From positions 558,001 through 622,000 of the forward strand of contig NZ_CP156989.1 of NCBI RefSeq assembly GCF_039880525.1: 64,000 nt of DNA. The letters are read 5' to 3'. Position 1 is the stretch's first letter, and each line of letters opens with the position of its first letter. Shown piece by piece: positions 37,980 to 46,794 of this stretch. Source of the DNA: Agrococcus sp. ProA11 (lineage in GTDB: Bacteria > Actinomycetota > Actinomycetes > Actinomycetales > Microbacteriaceae). The notes below the pieces were generated by a model that saw only the letters and a list, made by a program, of their open reading frames with translations, was not told where the DNA came from and did no database searches. A program made the position numbers and the translations under genes.

Positions 37980-38939
37980 ATGGATGCTCAGGTTGCCGCC
38001 CGTCCGACGAAGCTCGCGGTCATCGGGGCCGGATCGGTCGGCGTCGCCATCGCCTACGCCGCCCTCATCCGCGGCTCTGCCGACTCTGTCGCGCTGCATG
38101 ACCTGGATCGCGCGAGAGTCGAGGCGGAGGTGCTCGATCTCGCGCACGGCCTGCCGTTCCTGGCCGGCACGCGCGTCCACGGGGGCGACGACATCCGGGT
38201 GATCGCCCAGAGCGACATCGTGGTCGTGACCGCCGGCGCGAAGCAGCGCCCCGGCGAGACACGGCTCGCGCTCGCCGGCCGGAACGCCGAGATCCTGCGG
38301 CAGGTGATGCCCGGCATCCGTGAGCATGCGCCGGATGCGATCGTGCTGCTGGTGACGAACCCCTGCGACGTGCTGACCGTGATCGCGCAGCGCGAGGGCG
38401 GGATGGCACCCGGCCGGGTGCTGTCGTCTGGCACCGTGCTCGACTCGTCACGACTGCGGTGGCGGCTCTCGGAGCTCGTCGGCGTGCACCCGCGCAGCGT
38501 GCACGCGCACATGATCGGCGAGCATGGCGACAGCGAGTTCCCGCTCTGGTCGCGGGCGCGGATCGGCCCGGTGCTGGTGAGCGAGTGGCGCGAGGGAGGG
38601 CAGCTGCGCTTCGACCGCACCGCGCTCGATGGCATCGCTGACGACGTCGTGCACGCCGCGTACCGGATCATCGAGGGCAAGGGCGCCACCTCGAGCGCCA
38701 TCGGAGTCGCCACTGCCCGCATCGTCGAGTCGATCCTGGGCGACGAGCACGCCGTGCTGCCGGTGTCGAGCGTGCTCTCCGGGCAGCACGGCATCGACGG
38801 GATCGCGCTGTCGCTGCCGACGGTGGTCGGCCGCGCCGGCATCGAGCGGGTGCTGGAGGTGCCGATGGACGACGATGAGCTCGGGGCGCTGCACCGCAGC
38901 GCGGAGGCCATCGCCGCCTCCCTCGCCAGCACCGCATGA
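37980..38939 (+). CDS. ldh: L-lactate dehydrogenase
   Basis: Interconverts pyruvate and L-lactate with NAD. The 319-residue protein has the NAD motif VIGAGSVGVAIAYA (14-27), TAGAKQRPGETR with Gln89 at the position that favours lactate over malate, LLVTNPCDVLT, and the proton-relay His182 in IGEHGDSE. Leaderless ATG. The rRNA-methylase gene behind it starts 29 bases later and has its own ribosome site. Confidence 0.92.
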   Translation: MDAQVAARPTKLAVIGAGSVGVAIAYAALIRGSADSVALHDLDRARVEAEVLDLAHGLPFLAGTRVHGGDDIRVIAQSDIVVVTAGAKQRPGETRLALAGRNAEILRQVMPGIREHAPDAIVLLVTNPCDVLTVIAQREGGMAPGRVLSSGTVLDSSRLRWRLSELVGVHPRSVHAHMIGEHGDSEFPLWSRARIGPVLVSEWREGGQLRFDRTALDGIADDVVHAAYRIIEGKGATSSAIGVATARIVESILGDEHAVLPVSSVLSGQHGIDGIALSLPTVVGRAGIERVLEVPMDDDELGALHRSAEAIAASLASTA

Positions 38940-38968
38940 CCCGGTCGCGCGGATGGGAGGATGTCCCC

Positions 38969-40240
38969 ATGCCTGCAGCAGAGATCCGTCCCGGTCAGAT
39001 CGTCGAGCTCACGATCGACAACGTCGCGCACGGCGGCCGCTTCGTCGGCCGCTACGGGGCGTCGGAGCACGAGCGGGGCCGCGTGGTCTTCGTGCCCGAC
39101 ACCATGCCCGGCGAGACGGTCAAGGCGCAGATCGTGGAGGTCAAGAAGTCGTTCGCCGTCGCCGTGGCGCTCGAGGTCGTCGTCGCATCGACCGACCGCG
39201 TCGAGCACGTCTGGCCGGAGGCCTCGATCGACCGATCCCCGGCCGAGCGCGCGGGCGGCGCGGAGTTCGGCCACATCGCGCTGCCTCGCCAGCGCGAGCT
39301 GAAGCAGCGGGTCCTCGAGGACGCGCTCGAGCGCACCGGCGGCATCACGCGCGCGGTGCCCGTGCAGGCCGCGCCCGGCGACGACCGGCGCGGCGGGCTC
39401 GGGTGGCGCACCCGCGTGCGCCTGCACGTCGACGACCGCGGCCGCCAGGGACCCTTCGCGCCGCGCAGCCACGACGTCGTGCCGGTGACGAGCCTGCCGC
39501 TGGCCACCAAGGGCATCCAGCTCTCCGCGCAGCTCGACCAGCGGCTCGGCGGCGTCACCGCGGTCGACTACGTCGAGTGGGGCGTCGACGGCGAGGTCGA
39601 CGTGATCGCGATGGAGGGCGCGCCCGAGCGCGGCCGCACCGACACGATCGTCGAGAAGGTCGGCGGGCGCGAGTTCCAGCTCGACCGCTCGGGCTTCTGG
39701 CAGGTGCATCGCGAGGCCGCGGGGGTGCTGACGTCTGCGCTGCGTCGCGTCATCGATCTCGACCGCGTCGATCCGGCCGGCTGGTCGCTCGACCTCTACG
39801 GCGGCGTCGGGCTGTTCGCGGCCACGATCGCCGAGCAGCTGGGGGAGCGCACCCGCGTGACGAGCGTGGAGGCCGACGAGGTCGCCACCGACCACGCGAG
39901 CGAGAACCTCGCCGAGTGGTTGGGCGCGAATGCCGAGACGGGCCGCGTCGACCGCTGGCTGCGAGAGCTCAGCACGCGAGCCAGCCGGCAGGATCGGGAG
40001 CGCCTGTCGAAGGGGCTCGTCGTGCTCGACCCGCCGCGCGCCGGCGCCGGCCGCGACGTGATCGAGCAGATCGTCGCGCTTGAGCCCGCGCAGATCGTCT
40101 ACGTCGCCTGCGACCCCGTGGCGCTCGCGCGCGACGCGAAGCTGCTGGGCGAGCGCGGCTGGAACATCGACTCGCTCGAGGCCTTCGACCTCTTCCCGCA
40201 CACCCACCACATCGAGGCGGTCGCGGCCTTCCGTCGCTGA
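38969..40240 (+). CDS. TrmA/RumA-type RNA 5-methyluridine methyltransferase
   Basis: SAM-dependent methylase for uridines of tRNA or rRNA. An N-terminal TRAM-like segment (VELTIDNVAHGGRFVGRYG, then VVFVPDTMPGETVKAQIVE) is followed by the Rossmann domain with LDLYGGVGLFAATIAE, LVVLDPPRAG and the nucleophile Cys381 in VACDPVALARD; HHIEAVA near the end supplies the general base. ATG at 38969 is chosen for GGGAGG eight bases upstream; an earlier ATG overlapping the ldh stop is possible. The usual 4Fe-4S cysteines of RumA are not seen. 423 residues. Confidence 0.9.
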   Translation: MPAAEIRPGQIVELTIDNVAHGGRFVGRYGASEHERGRVVFVPDTMPGETVKAQIVEVKKSFAVAVALEVVVASTDRVEHVWPEASIDRSPAERAGGAEFGHIALPRQRELKQRVLEDALERTGGITRAVPVQAAPGDDRRGGLGWRTRVRLHVDDRGRQGPFAPRSHDVVPVTSLPLATKGIQLSAQLDQRLGGVTAVDYVEWGVDGEVDVIAMEGAPERGRTDTIVEKVGGREFQLDRSGFWQVHREAAGVLTSALRRVIDLDRVDPAGWSLDLYGGVGLFAATIAEQLGERTRVTSVEADEVATDHASENLAEWLGANAETGRVDRWLRELSTRASRQDRERLSKGLVVLDPPRAGAGRDVIEQIVALEPAQIVYVACDPVALARDAKLLGERGWNIDSLEAFDLFPHTHHIEAVAAFRR

Positions 40241-40258
40241 CGGGGTCGAGGGAGCGGC

Positions 40259-41242
40259 ATGCGGGCGGCGGTGAGCGCGCGCTACGGCGCACCGGATGTG
40301 GTGGTGGTGCGCGACATCCCCGCGCCCGTGCCCGCGGACGACGAGATCCTGATCCGCGTCAGCGCGACCACCGTCAACCGCACCGACTGCGCGTACCGCG
40401 CCGCCAGACCGTTCTTCATGCGCGCCTTCACGGGACTGCGCCGTCCCCGTCGCACCGTGCTCGGCACGGAGTTCGTCGGCGAGGTCGTCCAGGCCGGCGG
40501 CGCGGTGGACCGCTTCGCGGTCGGCGACCGGGTCTTCGGCTACTGCGAGGGCCGATTCGGAGCGCACGCGGAGCTGCTCGTGGTGCGGCAGGGCTCGGCG
40601 GTCGCGACCGTGCCAGAAGGCATCGACCAGGTCACCGCAGCCGCCGCGACAGAGGGCAGCCACTACGCGGCGTCCGCGATCCGGCGGGCGGGCGTGCGCG
40701 CCGGTGATCGGGTGCTGGTCAACGGCGCCACCGGCGGCATCGGCTCAGCGGCGGTGCAGCTGCTCGCGGCCATGGGCGCGCGCGTGACCGCCGTCTGCCA
40801 TGCCGAGCACGCCGACCTGGTGCGCGGTCTCGGCGCCGAGCGTGTGCTCGCGCTCGAGGACGGCGACTTCACCCGCGGCCCCGACCGGTTCGCCCTCGTG
40901 CTCGACGCCGTCGGCAAGAGCACCTTCAGCCGCTGCCGACGCATCCTGGAGCCCGACGGCGTCTACGTCTCCTCCGAGCTCGGCCCCGGCTGGCAGAACA
41001 TCCCGCTCTCGCTCGTCGGCCTCGTGCTCCGCAGGGGCCAGCGCGTGGTCTTCCCGCTGCCGGACGAGGGGCTGCCGATGCTCGAGCGCATCCGCGAGCA
41101 TCTCGCCGCCGGTACCTTCCGCCCGGTGATCGACCGCAGCTATCCGCTCGACGACATCGCCGACGCCTACCGCTATGTCGAGTCCGGCCAGAAGGTCGGC
41201 AACGTCGTCATCACCGTCCGCGACGATCCGCAGCGCGACTGA
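40259..41242 (+). CDS. Medium-chain (quinone oxidoreductase-like) dehydrogenase/reductase
   Basis: A 327-residue NADPH-dependent zinc-free MDR enzyme. VLGTEFVGEVVQAGGAV and FAVGDRVFGY mark the substrate domain, and VLVNGATGGIGSAAVQLLAAMGA the nucleotide-binding fold. The catalytic zinc cysteines of alcohol dehydrogenases are absent. ATG follows GAGGGAG. It starts 18 bases after the TrmA-like gene and ends at a hairpin. Substrate unknown; reticulon-4-interacting/quinone reductase relatives are plausible. Confidence 0.82.
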   Translation: MRAAVSARYGAPDVVVVRDIPAPVPADDEILIRVSATTVNRTDCAYRAARPFFMRAFTGLRRPRRTVLGTEFVGEVVQAGGAVDRFAVGDRVFGYCEGRFGAHAELLVVRQGSAVATVPEGIDQVTAAAATEGSHYAASAIRRAGVRAGDRVLVNGATGGIGSAAVQLLAAMGARVTAVCHAEHADLVRGLGAERVLALEDGDFTRGPDRFALVLDAVGKSTFSRCRRILEPDGVYVSSELGPGWQNIPLSLVGLVLRRGQRVVFPLPDEGLPMLERIREHLAAGTFRPVIDRSYPLDDIADAYRYVESGQKVGNVVITVRDDPQRD

Positions 41243-41255
41243 GCCGAGCCGCCGC

Positions 41256-41273
41256 CCCTCCGGTCACGGAGGG
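41256..41273. terminator. Hairpin behind the MDR dehydrogenase gene
   Basis: CCCTCCG-GTCA-CGGAGGG, a seven-base stem with four-base loop, begins 13 bases after the stop. It lies in a convergent gap and may act in both directions. Confidence 0.55.
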
Positions 41274-41301
41274 AGGACGGATTCGGCGATGTGCACCAGC
41301 A

Positions 41302-41318
41302 GAGGACGAATCGTCCTC
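41302..41318. repeat. 17-bp palindrome in a convergent intergenic gap
   Basis: GAGGACGAATCGTCCTC is perfectly symmetrical about the central A. As RNA it gives a six-pair stem with a GAATC loop. Further copies of GAGGACG or CGTCCTC occur at 41272 and 41329, suggesting a small family of related half-sites. Confidence 0.55.
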
Positions 41319-41383
41319 GTCTCGCGGAACGTCCTCGCCTGGGGACGCGCGCGACCACCCAGGTGCGCTGCCGGATGGTCGCG

Positions 41384-42523
41384 TCAGTGCGCCTTCGAGA
41401 CGCCGCCCGCCGCCCTGGCGACCAGTCGCGCGACGCCCGGCAGCGCCGCCGCCTTCCAGATGGCGCGCTGCGCCTCGAGCTCCAGCCGCGTGTGCGGCGC
41501 GAAGGTCGCCTGCGCCCGACGCCCGCGCGCCTGCTCTCGCTCGACGGTCGGTCGCCAGTCGCGTTCGTAGGCGGCGAGCCCCGAGCGCAGCTCGCTGGGA
41601 TGCTTGGCGAAGGCGAGCTCCTCCGCCAGCCGCTCGGCGCCGGCGATCGCGAGCGACGCTCCCTGCCCTGCCAGCAGCGAGACCGCCGCGCAGGCGTCGC
41701 CGAGCAGCGCCACGCGTCCGCGCACCCAGGGGTCGACCACTGTCTGCGCGACCTCGTCGATGTAGGGGTCGTGGATCCCGCGCACCGCCCGACGGCCCAG
41801 CACGCCGAGCTCGCCGATCGCCGCTCGCGCAGCCGCCGCCGTGACACCGCGCAGCACCGCGAATCCCGTCACGCCGGTCTCGCCCAGCGGCGCGACGACC
41901 AGCTGTCGATCCTGCTCGAGCTGCATGGCGACCCGGCCGTCGAGATCCGTATGCAGCGCGGCGTCATCCCCGATCCAGGCGAGCGCCAGCAGGTCACCGA
42001 CGGGGCGCACGTAGTCGCGATGCGGACCCCACACCAGCTGCCGCACACGCGAGCCGACACCATCGGCGCCGATCAGCAGGTCGGCCTGCACGCGATCGCC
42101 GTCCGAGAGCAGCATCCGCACCGACGTTCCGTCGTCATGCACCGTCTCGAGCTGCGTGCCCCAGCGGATGCGCACGGACTCCGGCAGCGCCTCCGCGAGC
42201 GCCTCGATGATGCGAGGCCGCATGATCGTGAGGTATCGACCCGCGGTCGCCTGCTCGACCAGCGAGATCGGCAGCTTCGCGCGCACCCGGCCCTCGCCGT
42301 CGACGCTGCGCAGCTCGTCGAACGACTCGGCGCGGGCGCGGAGCGCCGGCAGCAGCCCGAGTCGCTCGGCGGCATCGAAGCCGGCGCCGAAGAAGTCGAT
42401 CAGGTATCCGGATGCGCGTGGTGCCGGAGCCCGCTCGACGATCTCGACTGTCCAGCCGTCGAGCGCGAGCCGGCCAGCCAGCGCCAAGCCGGCGACACCG
42501 GCTCCGGAGATGATCGCCTGCAT
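41384..42523 (-). CDS. FAD-dependent monooxygenase (group A flavoprotein)
   Basis: A 379-residue flavin monooxygenase of the UbiH/PHBH class. The FAD motif is IISGAGVAGLALAGRLALDG (4-23), the second dinucleotide motif DLLIGADGVGSRVRQ is in the middle, and the third GRVALLGDACAAVSLLAGQGASLAI completes the FAD site. A TAGCGT box lies seven bases before the ATG, so it may be leaderless. It is convergent with the MDR gene and 42 bp downstream of the topoisomerase IB gene. Substrate unknown; such enzymes often hydroxylate aromatics or tetracycline-like compounds. Confidence 0.85.
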   Translation of the reverse strand: MQAIISGAGVAGLALAGRLALDGWTVEIVERAPAPRASGYLIDFFGAGFDAAERLGLLPALRARAESFDELRSVDGEGRVRAKLPISLVEQATAGRYLTIMRPRIIEALAEALPESVRIRWGTQLETVHDDGTSVRMLLSDGDRVQADLLIGADGVGSRVRQLVWGPHRDYVRPVGDLLALAWIGDDAALHTDLDGRVAMQLEQDRQLVVAPLGETGVTGFAVLRGVTAAAARAAIGELGVLGRRAVRGIHDPYIDEVAQTVVDPWVRGRVALLGDACAAVSLLAGQGASLAIAGAERLAEELAFAKHPSELRSGLAAYERDWRPTVEREQARGRRAQATFAPHTRLELEAQRAIWKAAALPGVARLVARAAGGVSKAH

Positions 42524-42565
42524 GGCTGCGACGCTACCCGCCGCGCCCGCCGGCTTGTAGCGCGC

Positions 42566-43528
42566 TCATCGCAGCAGTGCCAGCAGCGCGCGCTCGCGCG
42601 AGCCGCGCGTGCCGATCGTCGCGCCCGCTTCGAAGCGCTCGAAGACCTCCGGGTCGATGTAGCTGGCCTTGGCGACCGTCGGCGTGTTGCCGAGCGCTTC
42701 GGAGACCTCGACGATCGCCTCCCGGATCGCTCGCTTGCGCTCGGTCGCGGACGCCACGTCGCGGGCTCGGGCGAGCGAGTCGGCCGCGACGATCGTGCCG
42801 TGCAGGGTGCGGAAGTCCTTCGCCGTGAACTCGCCGCCGGTCGCCTCGCGCACGGCGCGGTTCAGGTCGGCATCGCGCAGCGCGTGCGCGCCCTGCTCGT
42901 CCCGCCACGCGAGCAGGCGCGAGCGCGCAGAGCGGCCGGCCCGCAGCTCCGCGATGCAGGCGGCGAGATCGGCATCGTCGATGGTGATGTCGAAGCGCTG
43001 CCCGGACTTGGCGGGGAAGCGCAGCCGCACGGTGTCGCCGTCGACGCTCGCGTGCCGCACGAGCAGCGTCATGAGCCCGTGGGAGCCGTGCTCCTCGGCG
43101 TACGCATCGCCGCCGGCGCGGATCGCCACCGCGTCGAGCACGCGCAGGGCGGCAGCGAGCACGCGCTCGCGGCCGAGGCCCTCGCGCGCCAGGTCGAGCG
43201 TGACGCGGCGCCGCATCGCGGGCAGCGCCTCGGCGAGATCCAGCGCGCGCTCGTGCTTCACGCGGTCGCGTCGCTCGCGCCACTGCGGATGGTAGATGTA
43301 CTGCGTGCGGCCGGCATCGTCGACCCCGATCGCCTGGATGTGCGCGAGCGGGTCGGCCGCGATCCACACGTCCGTCCACGCCGGGGGCACCGCGAGCGAA
43401 CGCGCGCGCTCGCGGTCGGCGGCCGAGACGGCGCGCCCGCTGTCGTGCCGGAACGACCAGCCGCTGCCGGCTCGCCGACGCCGGATGCCGGGGTCCTTCG
43501 ATGGTTGCGCTCTGCGCAGTCTCGCCAT
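42566..43528 (-). CDS. DNA topoisomerase IB (poxvirus-like)
   Basis: Relaxes supercoils through a 3'-phosphotyrosine. The 320-residue protein has the N-terminal IB domain (IQAIGVDDAGRTQYIYHPQW) and the catalytic domain with LVRHASVDGDTVRLRFPAKSG (split positions about 155-175), EFTAKDFRTLHGT and the active Tyr290 in AKASYIDPEVFERF. This is the compact bacterial/poxviral type without linker domain. ATG follows a TAGCAT box by six bases. It separates the carboxylase genes from maf. Confidence 0.92.
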   Translation of the reverse strand: MARLRRAQPSKDPGIRRRRAGSGWSFRHDSGRAVSAADRERARSLAVPPAWTDVWIAADPLAHIQAIGVDDAGRTQYIYHPQWRERRDRVKHERALDLAEALPAMRRRVTLDLAREGLGRERVLAAALRVLDAVAIRAGGDAYAEEHGSHGLMTLLVRHASVDGDTVRLRFPAKSGQRFDITIDDADLAACIAELRAGRSARSRLLAWRDEQGAHALRDADLNRAVREATGGEFTAKDFRTLHGTIVAADSLARARDVASATERKRAIREAIVEVSEALGNTPTVAKASYIDPEVFERFEAGATIGTRGSRERALLALLR

Positions 43529-43562
43529 GCCGCGATGCTAGCGACGGCAACCTGGGTGCCGG

Positions 43563-43796
43563 TCAGTCGCTCTTCCAGCGGCGTCCGGTCGGGGTGCGCG
43601 ACTTCGCCTGCCACTCGCTCTCGCTGTCGAGCACGCGACGATGCTTGGTCTCGGCCCACTCCTCGGCGAGCCCGAGGAGCGCGGCCTCGACGGCCGCCTG
43701 CTCCTCGTCGGTCGGGGCACCCGAGACGACCTGCATGATCGGCTCCACGGCGGTGCCGGCGGTGCCGTCGTGACGCTCTGGGGAAAGTGCAGTCAT
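43563..43796 (-). CDS. accE: Acyl-CoA carboxylase epsilon subunit
   Basis: A 77-residue small subunit that stabilises the actinobacterial alpha-beta carboxylase. The motif VVSGAPTDEEQAAVEAALLGL (residues 23-43, first half shown) and the basic Trp-rich end (ESEWQAKSRTPTGRRWKSD) match AccE of Corynebacterium and Streptomyces. It starts ten bases after the accD stop and has no strong ribosome site, so coupling is likely. Confidence 0.82.
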   Translation of the reverse strand: MTALSPERHDGTAGTAVEPIMQVVSGAPTDEEQAAVEAALLGLAEEWAETKHRRVLDSESEWQAKSRTPTGRRWKSD

Positions 43797-43806
43797 CGTC
43801 TGGCCG

Positions 43807-45408
43807 TCACATCGGGATGTTGCCGTGCTTGCGCTCCGGCCGCTGCACGCGCTTCGTCCGCAGCGATCGGAAGGCCCGCGTGATCATGACGCGCGTCTGC
43901 GCGGGCTCGATGATGCCGTCGAGCTCGCCTCGCTCCGCAGCCAGGAACGGCGAGGCGACGTTGTACGTGTACTCGCTCGCGAGCCGCTGGCGCACGGCCG
44001 CGACATCCTCGCCATCCGCCTCCGCGCGCTTGATCTCGTTGCGGTAGAGGATGTTGACCGCGCCCTGACCGCCCATCACGGCGATCTCGGCCGACGGCCA
44101 CGCGACGTTGATGTCGGCGCCGAGCTGCTTCGACCCCATCACGATGTAGGCGCCGCCGTATGCCTTGCGGGTGATGACGGTCACCATCGGCACCGTCGCC
44201 TCCGCGTAGGCGTACAGCAGCTTCGCGCCGCGGCGGATGACGCCCGACCACTCCTGGTCGGTGCCGGGCAGGTAGCCGGGCACGTCGACGACCGTCAGGA
44301 TGGGGATCGAGAACGCGTCGCAGAATCGCACGAAGCGCGCGGCCTTCTCGCCGGCCTCGATGTTGAGCGTGCCGGCCATCGCGTTCGGCTGGTTGGCGAT
44401 GACGCCCACCGTGCGACCCTCGAGCCGGCCGAAGCCGATCACGATGTTCGGCGCGTACAGCGGCTGCACCTCGAGGAACTCGCGGTCGTCCATGAGCGTC
44501 TCGATGATCGCGAGCACGTCGTAGGGCTGGTTGGGCGAATCGGGGATGATCGTGTTCAGTCGCCGGTCGGCGTCGTTGACGACCCGCTCGGCGGTGTGGT
44601 CGTAGGCCGGCACCTCCGACTGGTTGTTGTCGGGCAGGTAGGCCAGCAGCGCCCGCACGTAGTCGAGCGCGTCATCCTCGTCGGCGGCCAGGTAGTGGCT
44701 GACGCCCGAGACGGTGTTGTGGGCGCGACCGCCTCCGAGCTCCTCGAAGCCCACCTCTTCACCGGTGACCGTCTTGATGACGTCGGGTCCGGTGACGAAC
44801 ATGTGGCTCGACTTGTCGACCATGATCACGAAGTCGGTGAGCGCGGGGGAGTAGACCGCGCCACCGGCAGCGGGCCCCATGATGATCGAGATCTGCGGGA
44901 TGACGCCGGATGCGGCGGTGTTGTTGCGGAAGATCTCGCCGTACTTGCCGAGCGCCACAACACCTTCCTGGATGCGCGCGCCCCCGGAGTCGAGCATGCC
45001 GACGATGGGCACGCCCACCTTCATCGCGTACTCCTGGATCTTCGTGATCTTCTCGCCCGCGACCTCGCCGAGCGAGCCGCCGAAGGTCGTGAAGTCCTGC
45101 GAGTAGACGGCCACGCGGCGCCCATGCACCGTGCCGATGCCGGTCACGACGGAGTCGCCGTAGGGGCGGTTGGTCTCCATGCCGAAGGCGGTCGTGCGGT
45201 GGCGCACGTAGGCGTCGAACTCGACGAAGGAGCCCTGGTCGACGAACTGCTCGATGCGCTCGCGGGCGGTCTTCTTGCCCTTGGCGCCCTGGCGCTCCTT
45301 CGCGCGCGCCTCCTTGTCGGTCACCGCCTCGCGGTGGCGCTCACGCAGATCCGCGATGCGGTCGGCAGTGCTGGAGAGGGGAACTGCGGCCTCGGTGTCG
45401 TCGGTCAC
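43807..45408 (-). CDS. accD: Acyl-CoA carboxylase beta subunit (carboxyltransferase)
   Basis: Transfers carboxyl from biotin to acetyl- or propionyl-CoA. The 533-residue protein is of the PccB/AccD5 type: the oxyanion-hole regions [13 protein letters not shown] and [17 protein letters not shown], later [28 protein letters not shown] and [12 protein letters not shown] at 45408 is favoured because a minus-strand TAGAGT box ends seven bases upstream; GTG 45417 would place the -10 box inside the gene. The longer open frame upstream is antisense to birA. Divergent from birA. Confidence 0.93.
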   Translation of the reverse strand: MTDDTEAAVPLSSTADRIADLRERHREAVTDKEARAKERQGAKGKKTARERIEQFVDQGSFVEFDAYVRHRTTAFGMETNRPYGDSVVTGIGTVHGRRVAVYSQDFTTFGGSLGEVAGEKITKIQEYAMKVGVPIVGMLDSGGARIQEGVVALGKYGEIFRNNTAASGVIPQISIIMGPAAGGAVYSPALTDFVIMVDKSSHMFVTGPDVIKTVTGEEVGFEELGGGRAHNTVSGVSHYLAADEDDALDYVRALLAYLPDNNQSEVPAYDHTAERVVNDADRRLNTIIPDSPNQPYDVLAIIETLMDDREFLEVQPLYAPNIVIGFGRLEGRTVGVIANQPNAMAGTLNIEAGEKAARFVRFCDAFSIPILTVVDVPGYLPGTDQEWSGVIRRGAKLLYAYAEATVPMVTVITRKAYGGAYIVMGSKQLGADINVAWPSAEIAVMGGQGAVNILYRNEIKRAEADGEDVAAVRQRLASEYTYNVASPFLAAERGELDGIIEPAQTRVMITRAFRSLRTKRVQRPERKHGNIPM

Positions 45409-45415
45409 GGATGCC

Positions 45416-45421
45416 ACTCTA
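45416..45421 (-). promoter_or_regulatory. -10 box for accD-accE
   Basis: TAGAGT on the minus strand lies seven bases before the GTG at 45408, which supports that start and leaderless expression. Confidence 0.5.
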
Positions 45422-45522
45422 GACGGCGCCGCATGCGCACCATTTGTCGACTCCCACAGCATCCGGGCCGGTTTCGGTGGTGATCGTCTCCATCTGGTGC
45501 TTGCTGAGGCGTGGCCGCGGCC

Positions 45523-45528
45523 TAGCCT
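45523..45528 (+). promoter_or_regulatory. -10 box for birA
   Basis: TAGCCT ends six bases before the birA ATG. GGAGG lies in the gap but too close to the likely transcript start to be used as a normal leader. Confidence 0.45.
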
Positions 45529-45534
45529 GGAGGC

Positions 45535-46260
45535 ATGCTGTTCCCGGGTGCTGCGCGCATTGCCACGGTCTTCGAGCTCGACCGCATCGACTCGACCTTC
45601 GACGCCGTCGACGAGCGCGCGCACCACTTGACCACCTGGGCGACGCTCGATCAGCGTGCCGGTCGCGGCCGACTCGGCCGGGAGTGGGTCAGCCCTCCCG
45701 GGAAGTGCCTCGCGGCCACGGTGCTGGTGCACACGCGGAGGATGAGCGAGGACGCGGTGGGTTGGATGCCGCTCGCCGCAGGTCTCGCGCTCACGGACGC
45801 CCTCGCCACGCTGGTCGGCGATCGCGCCGGGCTGAAGTGGCCGAACGACGTGCTCATCGACGGCAAGAAGATCGCCGGCGTGCTGTGCGAGCGCCGCAAG
45901 CACGCGGTCGCGGTCGGCTTCGGCGTGAACCTGACCCTCGAGCGCGACGAGCTGCCGACCCCCCAGGCGACCTCGCTGACGCTGGAGGGCGCCGAGGGCA
46001 CGGCCCCGGTGCTCGCCGACGCCGTGCTGTGGCACATGCTGCGCTCGCTCGATGCGCTCCTGCCCGCGCTCGGCAGCGAGGGCCTGCGCACCGCGGTGGA
46101 GGCGTCCCTCACCACGATCGGCCGCGATGTGCGCGTCGAGCTGCCCGACGGGCTGCTGCTCGGGCGGGCCGTCGGGCTGGGCGCCGGCGGCGAGCTGCGC
46201 GTCGACAGCGGCGACGAAATCATCGACGTGCGGGCCGGTGACGTGGTGCACGTGCGCTGA
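45535..46260 (+). CDS. birA: Biotin--[biotin carboxyl-carrier protein] ligase
   Basis: Attaches biotin to AccA. The 241-residue protein is the monofunctional form without N-terminal winged helix: it starts directly on the catalytic domain. Biotin loop [10 protein letters not shown] at 42-51, [17 protein letters not shown] at 101-117 with the catalytic Lys, and a short C-terminal SH3-like part. Divergent from the carboxylase beta gene, so enzyme and modifier are neighbours. Its stop overlaps the next ATG by one base. Confidence 0.94.
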   Translation: MLFPGAARIATVFELDRIDSTFDAVDERAHHLTTWATLDQRAGRGRLGREWVSPPGKCLAATVLVHTRRMSEDAVGWMPLAAGLALTDALATLVGDRAGLKWPNDVLIDGKKIAGVLCERRKHAVAVGFGVNLTLERDELPTPQATSLTLEGAEGTAPVLADAVLWHMLRSLDALLPALGSEGLRTAVEASLTTIGRDVRVELPDGLLLGRAVGLGAGGELRVDSGDEIIDVRAGDVVHVR

Positions 46261-46757
46261 TGGGGGAGAATCGTCGGGTGCCAGCCGGCGAGGAGCGAGT
46301 CATCGCGCGCATGCGACCGCATGGGCGGGTCCTCGTCGTGCCCGTCCTCGTGCTCTGGCTCGGGGTGGGGCTCGCGACGCTGCTGCTTGACCGCGTCGAC
46401 TGGGCATTCTGGAACATCGCGGTGCTGACCGTCATGGCGATCGTGATCCTGCTGCTGACGGTCGTGCCGACGCTCGCCTGGCTCTCGCGCGGCTTCACCT
46501 TCACGACCGAGCGCGTCATCATCCGCACCGGCTTCGGCGGCACGCGCCGCGAGACGATGCTCTCGCGCGTGCACGACGTGACCGTGCGGCGGCGCGGGCT
46601 GCAGGCGCTGTTCGGCGCCGGAGACGTGCTGCTGTCGACCGGCGGGGACCGCGCCGTCATCCTGTCTGACGTGCCCCTCGCCTCACTCGTGCAGCGGATG
46701 CTGTCCGAGCAGCTGGGCGCGCGCGGGGTCGCAACTCCCAGCGGCGAGTCCGCATGA
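46260..46757 (+). CDS. PH (bPH2/DUF304) domain membrane protein
   Basis: A 165-residue protein with two adjacent membrane helices, about 24-42 ([19 protein letters not shown]) and 49-75, followed by a bacterial PH-like domain ([32 protein letters not shown]). The short TERVIIR segment is the bPH2 hallmark. ATG overlaps the birA stop (TGATG). The molecular role of the family is not known. Confidence 0.85.
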   Translation: MGENRRVPAGEERVIARMRPHGRVLVVPVLVLWLGVGLATLLLDRVDWAFWNIAVLTVMAIVILLLTVVPTLAWLSRGFTFTTERVIIRTGFGGTRRETMLSRVHDVTVRRRGLQALFGAGDVLLSTGGDRAVILSDVPLASLVQRMLSEQLGARGVATPSGESA

Positions 46758-46794
46758 CCAACGACTGCGCCCGCGGGCGCGAACAGGAGCGCAC

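Noticed and set aside
45409-46251. Upstream extension of accD by about 280 codons
   Set aside because: It would be antisense to birA, and the extra part has no carboxylase-like sequence; a -10 box marks the start at 45408.
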